Of a stretch of 64,000 nucleotides of DNA, positions 1 to 7,911 are shown piece by piece. Made by a program: the position numbers and the translations under genes. Source of the stretch: an uncultured Ardenticatenia bacterium (GTDB taxonomy: Bacteria; Chloroflexota; Anaerolineae; 4572-78; NAK82). The stretch lies in contig CAKZLO010000033.1 in the NCBI GenBank assembly GCA_937127125.1, positions 1 through 64,000 on the forward strand, given 5' to 3'. Below the pieces are notes generated by a model, which was not told where the DNA came from, made no database searches, and worked only from the letters and a program-made list of their open reading frames with translations. How positions within the stretch are numbered: position 1 is the stretch's first letter; each line of letters starts with the position of its first letter.

Positions 1-816
1 TTGCTGATTCTGGTGCTATTGTTCATATGGCTGTGTATGGTCACCCTTCCCTCAGCGCTTATCCATGAGCTGTCTGCCAACCTGAACGGGGGTAATGGCA
101 ACCTGAGCTATGCCTACGCCCAGAATGGGGGCAGCGGAAATGGTAGCGCTCCTCGATCCTCGCCGGAGAACACCCGCCCAGAGGGAATCGCAGTGCTATT
201 GCCTTTCATCGAGACGGTCACACCGACGCCGACCCAGACGCCAACGCCGACTGATACTCCGACGGTCACGCCCACACCCACGGGGACGCTTCTGCCGACT
301 TGGACGCCGACACCGACCATTACACCTACGCCTACACGTACACCTTCCCCGACCCCACCGCCGACATCGACACCGCGTCTCAGGCCGCGCGTCACCCGTG
401 CTCCGACAGATACTCCGACCCCGCCGCCGACGCCGACACCGGACGTCGATTACATCATTGCCAGTGTGCGTCAGCTGACCCCATGTGAAAACGAAGGCAA
501 GCATCACATCTTTGTGCACGTGATCGATCAGTTTGGCAATGGCATCGATGGGGTGCCGATTAAGATCTGTTGGGGGCCGGGTGAGAACGACTGTGCCCGC
601 CCGCTCACGGAAACCAAGTCTCGCGGCAAGGGATGGGTGGAGTTCGCCATGTTCAAGGGCACTTACAACGTGCGTGTGGACGGTGCCAAGAGCATGGTCG
701 CCAGCGGTATCACCCCTGACTACCAGCTGGATGAGATGTGCCCTGAGACCGGCAACCCGGTTGCTAACTCACGCTATCACGCTTCATTCGAGGTGATCAT
801 CCAGAAGGTGCGCTGA
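1..816 (+). CDS. Secreted or anchored surface protein with Thr-Pro linker (5' partial)
   Basis: The reading frame is open from the first base (TTG), so the true start probably lies upstream: the protein would otherwise begin directly inside a hydrophobic segment with no basic residues before it. Visible parts in order: a hydrophobic segment (about residues 1-22) that looks like a signal peptide or anchor, a short Gly/Asn/Ser stretch, a long Thr-Pro-rich spacer (about 72-148), and a C-terminal globular domain (about 150-271) starting with [19 protein letters not shown] and containing four cysteines. The Thr-Pro spacer is typical of cell-surface proteins of Chloroflexota. The C-terminal domain resembles the C-terminus of the protein at 44537-46108. 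Function unknown. It converges with queA 16 bp downstream. Confidence 0.75.
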   Translation: MLILVLLFIWLCMVTLPSALIHELSANLNGGNGNLSYAYAQNGGSGNGSAPRSSPENTRPEGIAVLLPFIETVTPTPTQTPTPTDTPTVTPTPTGTLLPTWTPTPTITPTPTRTPSPTPPPTSTPRLRPRVTRAPTDTPTPPPTPTPDVDYIIASVRQLTPCENEGKHHIFVHVIDQFGNGIDGVPIKICWGPGENDCARPLTETKSRGKGWVEFAMFKGTYNVRVDGAKSMVASGITPDYQLDEMCPETGNPVANSRYHASFEVIIQKVR

Positions 817-831
817 GGGTTCGCTTGTCAC

Positions 832-1944
832 CTACAAGATGAGCATAGCGTCTCCGAAGGAATAGAAGCGATATCCCTCGGCGATGGCGATCTGGTAGGC
901 TTTTCGCATCAGCTCATAGCCGGCAAAAGCGCTCACCAACATAAGCAGGCTCGACCGGGGGAGATGGAAGTTGGTTATGAGGGCATCTACCACACGAAAG
1001 CGAAAGCCGGGGTAAATAAACAGGTCGGTAGGGCTCTCAAATGCCACAATTGGCCGCCATGCTACCCCTGGTTGTGTCTGAGGGAGCTCCTGTTCTAGCG
1101 CACTGACACGGCGCAGCGAGCCAGTGATACCCGCAGCACGCAGCGCGGCGGTCTCCAGGGTGCGCACCGCTGTCGTGCCGACTGCGATGACCCGTCCTCC
1201 ACTCAGGCGTGCCTGGTTGATCAGCTGCGCCGTCTCCGCCGACACGCTTGCCCACTCTGAGTGGAGCACATGCTCTGCCACGTTTTCAGCGGTCACCGGT
1301 TTGAAGGTATCCAACCCGATGTGCAGCGTGACGCGAGCAAATAAGATCCCCTGCGCGCGCAGTCTTGTGAGCAGTTCAGGGGTGAAATGAAGACCGGCGG
1401 TAGGTGCGGCTACGGACCCCTCAATGCGGCTGTAAACTGTCTGGTAGCGCTCGGGGTCCGCAAGCGGCACCTGGATGTAAGGTGGCAACGGGGTATGGCC
1501 GATATGCTGCAGGAAAGGATCAATCGGCTTGTCGAACTCCACTACCCGGCGCGGACCGTGCAACTCCTCCACTACCTGTGCTTCCAGGCAGACACCCTCT
1601 CGTCGGATGAGCAAGCGGCTGCCTTTGCGCACCCGTTTGCCACCAACCAGAGCTTCCCAGCGTGAGCCACTCAGCTTTTGCAACAACAGGATCTCCACCT
1701 GCCCACCACTCAGCTTATGCGCGAAAAGGCGCGCCGGGATCACACGGCTGTCGTTGACCACCAACACGTCCCCTGGCTTGATGTAGTGCGGCAGGTCGCG
1801 GAAGATGCAATGCTCTATGCGGCCGCTCTGACGGTGTACCACCATCAGCCGTGCGGCGTCGCGCGGCTCAATGGGAGTCTGTGCAATGCGATCAGGCGGC
1901 AGGTCGTAATCGAAATCGCTGGTCTTCCAGCCCTTGCTGCTCAT
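832..1944 (-). CDS. queA: S-adenosylmethionine:tRNA ribosyltransferase-isomerase QueA
   Basis: QueA transfers and isomerises the ribosyl group of S-adenosylmethionine onto 7-aminomethyl-7-deazaguanine in tRNA, giving epoxyqueuosine in queuosine synthesis; cytosolic. The 370-residue length fits the family (about 340-370). Family motifs are present: DFDYDLPPDRIAQTP near the N-terminus, VNDSRVIPARLF, the GLHFTPELL segment in the middle, TNFHLPRSSLLMLVSAFAG, and the terminal YSFGDAMLIL. The ATG at 1944 gives the expected N-terminus, although no good Shine-Dalgarno sequence precedes it. It is a single-gene unit, convergent with the surface-protein gene and divergent from the sensor kinase. No other queuosine gene is in the window. 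Confidence 0.96.
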   Translation of the reverse strand: MSSKGWKTSDFDYDLPPDRIAQTPIEPRDAARLMVVHRQSGRIEHCIFRDLPHYIKPGDVLVVNDSRVIPARLFAHKLSGGQVEILLLQKLSGSRWEALVGGKRVRKGSRLLIRREGVCLEAQVVEELHGPRRVVEFDKPIDPFLQHIGHTPLPPYIQVPLADPERYQTVYSRIEGSVAAPTAGLHFTPELLTRLRAQGILFARVTLHIGLDTFKPVTAENVAEHVLHSEWASVSAETAQLINQARLSGGRVIAVGTTAVRTLETAALRAAGITGSLRRVSALEQELPQTQPGVAWRPIVAFESPTDLFIYPGFRFRVVDALITNFHLPRSSLLMLVSAFAGYELMRKAYQIAIAEGYRFYSFGDAMLIL

Positions 1945-2073
1945 ACACTTGTGTGGCTTGCCCTCCCTGTGTCCGGGACAACTTTACTATGGAGTGAGCG
2001 GCGGTGTCAATTCGAGAGTACCACTACTACTAAATATGCCCCCTAACGGGCCGCTAAATACTACTGAGAGGTA

Positions 2074-2102
2074 TTTACAACGTGTGCACAGGGTGATATG
2101 AT
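2074..2102 (+). promoter_or_regulatory. Sigma-70 promoter of the sensor kinase; leaderless architecture
   Basis: TTTACA (2074-2079) and TATGAT (2097-2102) are separated by 17 bp, each one mismatch from consensus. The ATG of the kinase at 2109 is 7 nt after the -10 box, where transcription should begin, and no Shine-Dalgarno sequence precedes it, so the mRNA is predicted to be leaderless. Confidence 0.7.
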
Positions 2103-2108
2103 AGAGTC

Positions 2109-5000
2109 ATGAAGGGTGCGCGCGCCAGAACGGGTTGGGCAGCCATGCAGACACCTCGCATAGGGCTGAGCAGCCTGGGGCTGCAGTTCGGTCTGGGTAG
2201 CCGTGTGCTGAGCCCGGCCGGCTACTTGGTGGCCAGGTATTTCCGCTCCTTTATGGCGCTTTTTATTGCGCTCATCCTGTTGTTCTCACTCGTTCCCTAC
2301 TGGCCTTATCCGCTGATCGTTATCCCGCTGGGATTGTATTTAATCTACTTTGTCGTCCGTCAGGTGTTTCTGACGCGTCACGAACGGCACTTCTACCGGC
2401 CTCTGCTTCAGTTTGGGCGCGCCCAGCTGGCCATGCTCGGAGTGTTTTTGCTCTCGCTGATTCTGGCGCGCCAGGGAATCCACAACGAATTGTGGCTGCT
2501 GTACCTCCCCTGCCTGCTGATCATCAGCCGCCATAACCCCACGTGGGTGTATGTGGCCAGCGTGATGGAGGGCTGTGCGCTGATACTGGCGGTAGATGGC
2601 CAGTTCAGCATAACGGAAATAGGAGAAGGCTCCCTTTTGCCCGTCAGCGCGCCCTCGTGGTTGGTAGTGCGTTGTCTGGGCCTCGTATTTATCGCCTTTG
2701 TGATGCACTACCTGATGCGCTCGATCGATGCCCTGGAGTCGATCCTGCGCATTAACGCGGCAGCCGAGCGCTTGATGGGCAGCTGCGACATCGGTGTGCC
2801 ACACTTGGACGCGGAATGCAAGGCAGCATTTCAGGAGTTTATGAGCCAGTTATGGGCGCTGCGTTGCGGGATCGTCTATTATGATAGCAGTGCGCAGCGT
2901 CTGGTCACCCTCAGTGAGTTTCGCAATGCCCGATATGAGCCCGTTGTGGAAGAGCCTGAGTCATCACAACGGTGTGAGTGTTCTATAGAACATCCCATGG
3001 GTGAGGTGGTGCGTTCTCGCCGTCCTCAGGTGTTGCAATCTGAGCATTATCCATTTGGCAGGCTTTGGGGATTCAGCGAACGTTTCAGGGAAGTGGCCAC
3101 GATTAAATGTCCATTGCCACGGGACACTTTCCAGCGTCTGGCAGTGCCGATTCTGGCGGCGGGCACGCAGAGCGCAGAGGTGCTCGGCGTCCTCTACTTC
3201 GATTTTGATCACCAATTTGCGCCACCTGCCTACCAGGTCAACGACTACTTCGAGGGTATCAGTGCGATTGCCAATCGTCTCGTGCCTTTTCTCCATCAGC
3301 AGCGAATGCGACGTGAACTGCAGGGCTTATTGAGCATTAGCGATCATGTCCCTGCCAATTCCGCCTTGGATGTCATTTTGGACTTTACCAAGGATGTGGT
3401 GGTTAACAAGCTGGGGTTCGATTTCTGCCTGATCTCTCTGGTAGACTTGGATCGACGCGTCATCCGGGGGGTTAAGGGGCACAATGTCCCTCAGGGCTGG
3501 ATCGATATGGTGGTGCACTCGCTGGACAGCCATGATATTCAGGCGGACATCGTGCGTTCGGGGAAGCAGGAGGTGCTGAGCGGCTGGGATCCGCGCTTCC
3601 ACCCTGAGATCTGGGAGAAGCATGGTCACGGCAGCATGATTCGCGTGTTCACGCCGATTGTCGGCCTAGGCCCTACTGGAGAGCGGCTGGTGATTGGCAC
3701 GATCGAGGCTGGCTATCGTGATGCCAGCCGTCGTACCATCGAGCCTGAGCAGTGCCACATGCTGGACACACTGGCGCGGCGCATATTTGCACCGATTCGC
3801 CACGCCCAGCTGCTCGAGCGCGCCGAGCGTCGGGTAGAGAGCCTGCGTATGCTGCAAGAGTGGGGCACCGCCTTGGCGCTGGTGCGCCGCCATCAGAAGG
3901 AAGCGATTGATACCGTGGGCAATGCCCTGCGCGAAAGGCTCGGTGCAGACCTAGTCATTCTGTATCGTTACGAGCGTCGTACGCACAAACTGTATTTTCA
4001 GGGGATTTATGGGGAGCTCAAGGGCAACCGCGATGCCCTCAGTCCGCCCTCACCTGATCACGGCATCATTGCCCACATCCTCTCCACGGGTCAGGCTTAC
4101 TACCAGCCAGATGCCGCTTCTGATCCGCTGCTGGTCAGCAGTGCCAACCCCAATGCAGGTCCATATTTCAGGAGTCATCATACCTTTACCCAGCGTCAGA
4201 AGATCGCCTCATTTGCCGGGCTGCCGATGTACGCGGAAGGATGGATCGTTGGAATCCTCTGTGCCAACTATTCTCAACCCCGAACGTTCAGTGAAGAAGA
4301 CAAGCTGGCTCTGGAACTTGCCGCGCGTTTCGGCGCGGTGGCGCTGCACAATGTTGACCTGATCGAACTGGCCGAGGAAGAGATCCGCGATGGGGAACGT
4401 CGCGACCTGGCGCTGCGCCTGCATGACTCGCTGAGCTCTACGCTGCCGGCCATTCGCCATTTCTCTGAAGCGGCACGAGACTACCTGGCACAAGGTAACT
4501 CCCAGAAGGCCACCGAGCTGTTGCTGCGGCTGGAGAAGGCGGTTGTGCAAGCAGGGCACGAGATCGATCTGGTCATCTTCGCCTATCGCGCCGGCCCGCG
4601 CTTCGGAGGTGATCTGCGAGAAGGGTTGAACTGGGTGGCCGAGGAAGCGCGCGAACGCCTTGGCTTGCGCGTTTCTCTCGAAGTGCAGCTGTTAGCCGGT
4701 CAGTCGCTTTCTGTGCCTATCACCGAGACTCTGCTGCGCGTTTGTCGCGAAGGGATTGTGAACGTCGCCAAGCATGCCAACACCCATGACCTCGTCGTGC
4801 AGCTGAAGGGAGAAACCGACAAGGTCTCTGTGAGGCTGACGGATAACGGTCGTGGCTTTGATCCTTGCGAAGTCCGATCTCGATACAGCGGACTAAACAT
4901 GATGCGCGAACAGGTAGAACGGCTGGGTGGTAGGTTGTACGTGTACAGCCAACCCGACAAGGGGACAACCCTGATGGCCGAAATACCTCTGTCGCCCTAG
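2109..5000 (+). CDS. Membrane-bound GAF-domain sensor histidine kinase, NarL family
   Basis: A 963-residue sensor kinase. Residues about 40-205 hold roughly six hydrophobic segments forming a membrane sensor. About 215-750 contain three GAF-like regions (the last ends with PMYAEGWIVGILCAN and FSEEDKLALELAARFGAVAL). The dimerisation/phosphoacceptor segment is of the NarL/DegS type, RRDLALRLHDSLSSTLP, with His772 as the predicted phosphorylation site. The C-terminal ATPase domain shows the N-box CREGIVNVAKHAN, DNGRGFD and a final GGRLYVYSQPDKGTTLMAEI. The start at 2109 fits the promoter (leaderless). An alternative ATG at 2145 also lacks a ribosome site. The response regulator follows 94 bp downstream and is the likely partner. 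The signal sensed is unknown. Confidence 0.93.
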   Translation: MKGARARTGWAAMQTPRIGLSSLGLQFGLGSRVLSPAGYLVARYFRSFMALFIALILLFSLVPYWPYPLIVIPLGLYLIYFVVRQVFLTRHERHFYRPLLQFGRAQLAMLGVFLLSLILARQGIHNELWLLYLPCLLIISRHNPTWVYVASVMEGCALILAVDGQFSITEIGEGSLLPVSAPSWLVVRCLGLVFIAFVMHYLMRSIDALESILRINAAAERLMGSCDIGVPHLDAECKAAFQEFMSQLWALRCGIVYYDSSAQRLVTLSEFRNARYEPVVEEPESSQRCECSIEHPMGEVVRSRRPQVLQSEHYPFGRLWGFSERFREVATIKCPLPRDTFQRLAVPILAAGTQSAEVLGVLYFDFDHQFAPPAYQVNDYFEGISAIANRLVPFLHQQRMRRELQGLLSISDHVPANSALDVILDFTKDVVVNKLGFDFCLISLVDLDRRVIRGVKGHNVPQGWIDMVVHSLDSHDIQADIVRSGKQEVLSGWDPRFHPEIWEKHGHGSMIRVFTPIVGLGPTGERLVIGTIEAGYRDASRRTIEPEQCHMLDTLARRIFAPIRHAQLLERAERRVESLRMLQEWGTALALVRRHQKEAIDTVGNALRERLGADLVILYRYERRTHKLYFQGIYGELKGNRDALSPPSPDHGIIAHILSTGQAYYQPDAASDPLLVSSANPNAGPYFRSHHTFTQRQKIASFAGLPMYAEGWIVGILCANYSQPRTFSEEDKLALELAARFGAVALHNVDLIELAEEEIRDGERRDLALRLHDSLSSTLPAIRHFSEAARDYLAQGNSQKATELLLRLEKAVVQAGHEIDLVIFAYRAGPRFGGDLREGLNWVAEEARERLGLRVSLEVQLLAGQSLSVPITETLLRVCREGIVNVAKHANTHDLVVQLKGETDKVSVRLTDNGRGFDPCEVRSRYSGLNMMREQVERLGGRLYVYSQPDKGTTLMAEIPLSP

Positions 5001-5047
5001 GTCGGCGATGTTCGCGGCATAGCAGGTATCCCATAGGAGGAACGAGG

Positions 5048-5101
5048 ATGTGGGAATCTAATGGGAAACCTTTTTTATTTGGGGAGAAGCAAATATGGTA
5101 G
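5048..5101 (+). CDS. 17-codon leader ORF overlapping the response regulator start
   Basis: ATG at 5048 is preceded by a strong Shine-Dalgarno sequence (ATAGGAGGAACGAGG) and opens a frame reading MWESNGKPFLFGEKQIW, ending with TAG at 5099-5101. The stop overlaps the response regulator start (ATG at 5095), so ribosomes finishing here could reinitiate on the regulator. The regulator also has its own ribosome site (GGGGAG, 8 nt upstream) inside this ORF. The arrangement is seen directly. A function as a translational-coupling leader is inferred, and the peptide need not be functional itself. Confidence 0.5.
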   Translation: MWESNGKPFLFGEKQIW

Positions 5102-5826
5102 ATGAAATCGAACCGCAAATCTTAACGGAAGAGGATGGGCGCATTTCGGTGCTCTTGCTGGATGACCACCAGCTCTCCCTGGATGGGATGTTAGCAATCC
5201 TGGAAGCGCGCGCTGCCGAGTTCTGTGTGGTTGGGGCGGTAAGATCTGTCAAGGAAGCACTACAGATAGTAGCAAATTCCCTTCCCGATGTTGTGGTGCT
5301 CGACTTGAAAGTGTTGTACGAACCGGCGTCTCCAGAAGAGAGGATTGAGGCGGGTCTGGATGCAATTCGGGAGATCCGCCGGCTGAGTCCTTCCACCAAG
5401 GTTGTGGTGGTCAGCGCCTACCGTCAGCCGGAACATATCGCGCAGGCGCTGCAAGCTGGCGCGGTGGGCTATGTGTATAAGGGGCGTTCCAGCGAAGAGG
5501 TGCTGGAAAGTTTACGACGTGCCCACGTCGGCCAGGTTTTCTTCCACCCAGAGATCGCCCAAAAGCTCCTCGAGACGCTGCAGAGACCAGAGTCCTCCGA
5601 AGGGGAAGAACGCGAGAGTGATCCCCTTACTCCACGTGAGCGTGAGGTGCTGCAGCTGATCGCTGAGGGCAAATCCAACCAAGAGATTGCTAATCAGCTG
5701 CAAATCTCTATTGGAACGGTGAAGAAACACGTCACCAACATACTGGACAAAATCCACCTGCGCAGCCGTGTTGAGGCCGCATTGTATTGGCGCACGCAGT
5801 CCCAGATCACTCTGCCTCGCGAGTAG
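5095..5826 (+). CDS. LuxR/NarL-type two-component response regulator
   Basis: A 243-residue DNA-binding regulator. The receiver domain (about residues 16-145) has the acidic pair Asp23-Asp24 (LLLDDHQ), the predicted phosphoacceptor Asp70 (VVVLDLK) and the switch lysine in GYVYKG. The stretch after Asp70 (LYEPASPEERIEAGLDAI) is a few residues longer than in most NarL proteins. The C-terminal LuxR helix-turn-helix (about 178-235) reads LTPREREVLQLIAEGKSNQEIA and then IGTVKKHVTNILDKI. It is almost certainly phosphorylated by the kinase encoded just upstream. Targets are unknown; the small unit at 5949-6197 directly downstream is one candidate. Confidence 0.95.
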   Translation: MVDEIEPQILTEEDGRISVLLLDDHQLSLDGMLAILEARAAEFCVVGAVRSVKEALQIVANSLPDVVVLDLKVLYEPASPEERIEAGLDAIREIRRLSPSTKVVVVSAYRQPEHIAQALQAGAVGYVYKGRSSEEVLESLRRAHVGQVFFHPEIAQKLLETLQRPESSEGEERESDPLTPREREVLQLIAEGKSNQEIANQLQISIGTVKKHVTNILDKIHLRSRVEAALYWRTQSQITLPRE

Positions 5827-5868
5827 CTACACCCTGGTAGTATTCCCCGAAGGTACAGATACCTCTTT

Positions 5869-5895
5869 GGATTGAGCGGAGAGCTCAATCCTTTT
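5869..5895 (+). terminator. Rho-independent terminator after the response regulator
   Basis: GGATTGAGC (5869-5877), loop GGAGA, perfect complement GCTCAATCC (5883-5891), then TTTT. It lies 43 bp after the regulator stop and ends the kinase/regulator transcript. Confidence 0.85.
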
Positions 5896-5923
5896 GCACC
5901 TCTCAGGTTACATCCTAGGTGCG

Positions 5924-5954
5924 TTCCTGGAGTCATAAACTCTTTCTATATAAT
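5924..5954 (+). promoter_or_regulatory. Candidate promoter for a small-protein unit
   Basis: A perfect TATAAT at 5949-5954 lies after the upstream terminator; the best -35 candidate (TTCCTG at 5924-5929, 19 bp away) is poor. A Shine-Dalgarno sequence and ATG follow 20-32 bp downstream. A weak -35 would be compatible with activator dependence. Confidence 0.4.
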
Positions 5955-5986
5955 AAAGGTAAGAACTAATCGTAGGAGGAAGAAAT

Positions 5987-6214
5987 ATGGCAAAAGAGAT
6001 CCTCATAGATCACCTTAGTTGTGTGACTTATTGTCTCAAGAGGAACAAGGTGGGCAAGCGGAAACGGAGGGAGGTCTATTATGGAATGTCCATGGGACCC
6101 CAACTTCCATTGCATACTGATCACCTTCTTGGTCGGGATCATCTTGGGCATCTTGATCGGTGCAAGCATTGTGCGCCATCCAATGTTCTTTCGCTAGGGC
6201 GCGGGCGCACATAG
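5987..6214 (+). CDS. Possible small ORF with strong ribosome site (doubtful)
   Basis: ATG at 5987 is preceded by TAGGAGGAAGAAAT and follows a candidate -10 box, so translation probably starts here. The frame runs 75 codons. Only the first part (MAKEILIDHLSCVTYC, then a Lys/Arg-rich stretch) lies outside the overlapping 38-codon ORF at 6081-6197, which is in another frame and looks more protein-like. The 3' half is therefore probably an out-of-frame shadow, and this frame may act as a leader that brings ribosomes to the second gene. No family is recognised. Confidence 0.3.
   Translation: MAKEILIDHLSCVTYCLKRNKVGKRKRREVYYGMSMGPQLPLHTDHLLGRDHLGHLDRCKHCAPSNVLSLGRGRT
6081..6197 (+). CDS. 38-residue single-pass membrane microprotein
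   Basis: ATG at 6081 is preceded by a strong ribosome site (GGAGGGAGG, 7 nt upstream). The 38-codon product begins MECPWDPNFHC, then a Leu/Ile/Gly-rich hydrophobic helix of about 21 residues (from CILITFLVGIILG to GASIV), and a short basic tail with R-H-P-M-F-F-R. This is the layout of a one-helix membrane microprotein, probably with the tail in the cytosol. It follows the two-component pair and its terminator, so it could be a target or modulator of that system. No homologue is recognised; calling it a gene rests on ribosome site, promoter and hydrophobicity. Confidence 0.5.
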   Translation: MECPWDPNFHCILITFLVGIILGILIGASIVRHPMFFR

Positions 6215-6339
6215 GCAGCAGCGAGGGCGCGACAATGAGCTTTTCCCTGAGCGTCGATCTCCTCGGTACGAGGACAGGTGCCACGACGATCGGTGGTGCC
6301 GCGACCATTCCAGGCGCATGCTCACGGATGGCACAACGC

Positions 6340-7827
6340 TCACAGGCGTGCTATGCTGGAGCTCTGTGTAGCGTTGTCGGCCACCGCGTCGGTCAGCCGC
6401 GCTGCTGCCACCCCGAGTCCCATCGTCACCCAGAACAGGGTGACCAGATGGATGAAGTTGATGTTGAAGAAGAAATGGTCAAAGACTCCGCTGACCAGCG
6501 CTCCGGCGAGCGCCGCGATGCAGGCCAGCAGATACCCCTCACTTTCCTCATTGCGCGGCACACGCCATAGCGCACGGAACGTCACAACAAAATAGACAGA
6601 CACAACCACCAGGAAGAGGAACAAACCTACCAAACCCACCTGTTCCGCAATGAGCAGGTATAGGCTGGATACTCCGATATAGAGGTCTATATCGGGGGTG
6701 CCCGTAAAGCCTACGCCCAGCAGAGGATAGCGGCTGATCAGTATGAGTGCATCCTTGTACTCGCCAAAGCGCATCTGAGTGGCCAGGTCCTCTCCCCGCA
6801 ACCCCTCCCACAGGCGCGTGACATACACCTGGGTCACTGGCAGAACGAGGAACAATATGGCCAGCGCGACCAACACTAGCAGCAGCTTGCGGTAGCGCAT
6901 TATCCCTGCCAACGTGAGCGCCAGCACCAACCCAACCATTGAGCCGCGTGAGAAAGTCAGCAAAAGACAGAGCGCACTGAGGCCTGCACAAGGCGCCAGC
7001 CACACGCGCGGCAACACAGGCCGTGCAGCGAAGAGCTGCACCACTGCCACAGCAGTCACGATAACAAGCAATCCCCCCAGCGCGTTGGGGTCAATGGAGG
7101 TGCCAATAGCACGCATGGGTTGTGTGGGATCGTCCTCTACGTAGCGTAGAATGCCTGCGCCAGCGGGGTAGTTAAACACAGCTAGCTTGGAGAGCAGGCC
7201 CACTGTCCACCCTTCTGGCAGCACATAGAACAGCACACCCAATGTACCGCTGAGGCCGCCGGCCATGACGAACACTCTCATAACGCGGCGTAGCGCACCT
7301 ATGTCGGGCACCTGATACAATACGACGAAGAAGAGTATGACGGCCAGCAGAACCTCAACAAAACGACGCAATACAGTTACGCTGAGAGGCGAATGGGCCA
7401 GACCAGCCACGAAGGTGATCAGCGTCCACAAGAGGAAGGCTAGGATGGGGATGCCCAGCGCGGAAACTTCGAGGCCGTGGCGTGTACGCGTCACCACGCG
7501 CACCAAGGATGTAGCAAACACAGCCAGCAGTGCCAGGTCGATGAACGTCGGACGGAAGCCGATGTCCAGCGGCACAGCGGCATAAGGCAGCAGGCAGATA
7601 AGGGCCACCAGCAATGGCAATCCCCATTGGTACGAGCGCAGCAGCAGTGCTGCAACACTTAGCACGCCCAACAAACCCAGTGCTGGCAGTGCGCCCAGTC
7701 CTCCGATCAACGCGCCCACCGCCACGCCTGTCAGCAACGCCACACCCAGCGCGCTGGCAATGGCCAGGCGGGTGTCACTGGACGCCAGCCATGTGCGCAG
7801 GTGATCGATGGCTGAGTAATGGGTCAT
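6340..7827 (-). CDS. O-antigen ligase/polymerase-like membrane protein (Wzy_C type)
   Basis: A 495-residue polytopic protein with about 12 hydrophobic segments. Residues 290-310 contain LTFSRGSMVGL, typical of the O-antigen ligase/polymerase (WaaL/Wzy_C) superfamily, and the following large extracytoplasmic loop contains the usual R-G-E and YPLLGVGF elements. Such proteins join or polymerise undecaprenyl-linked glycans at the outer face of the membrane. The start at 7827 has a strong ribosome site (AGAGGAAGG). It is the last gene of the nine-gene glycan operon, 84 bp after the preceding gene. The acceptor and glycan are unknown. Confidence 0.88.
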   Translation of the reverse strand: MTHYSAIDHLRTWLASSDTRLAIASALGVALLTGVAVGALIGGLGALPALGLLGVLSVAALLLRSYQWGLPLLVALICLLPYAAVPLDIGFRPTFIDLALLAVFATSLVRVVTRTRHGLEVSALGIPILAFLLWTLITFVAGLAHSPLSVTVLRRFVEVLLAVILFFVVLYQVPDIGALRRVMRVFVMAGGLSGTLGVLFYVLPEGWTVGLLSKLAVFNYPAGAGILRYVEDDPTQPMRAIGTSIDPNALGGLLVIVTAVAVVQLFAARPVLPRVWLAPCAGLSALCLLLTFSRGSMVGLVLALTLAGIMRYRKLLLVLVALAILFLVLPVTQVYVTRLWEGLRGEDLATQMRFGEYKDALILISRYPLLGVGFTGTPDIDLYIGVSSLYLLIAEQVGLVGLFLFLVVVSVYFVVTFRALWRVPRNEESEGYLLACIAALAGALVSGVFDHFFFNINFIHLVTLFWVTMGLGVAAARLTDAVADNATQSSSIARL

Positions 7828-7911
7828 TCCTTCCTCTTACTCGGGCAAAAGCAGCCTGTTGTGTTCAATTACCAACCCATGCCAGATGTAGTCCATGCCC
7901 GCCTCACGGGC

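Noticed and set aside
220-445. Tandem-repeat DNA resembling a satellite
   Set aside because: It is the coding sequence of the Thr-Pro linker with varied codons, not a noncoding repeat.
114-519. Long open frames on both strands across the Thr-Pro linker
   Set aside because: They arise from the repetitive linker codons and give low-complexity Arg- or Val/Gly-rich products; they are shadows of the surface-protein frame.
2005-2010. Perfect minus-strand TTGACA upstream of queA
   Set aside because: No acceptable -10 box is found 15-18 bp away (only GTAAAG or TAGTAA), so no promoter is annotated, although queA must have one nearby.
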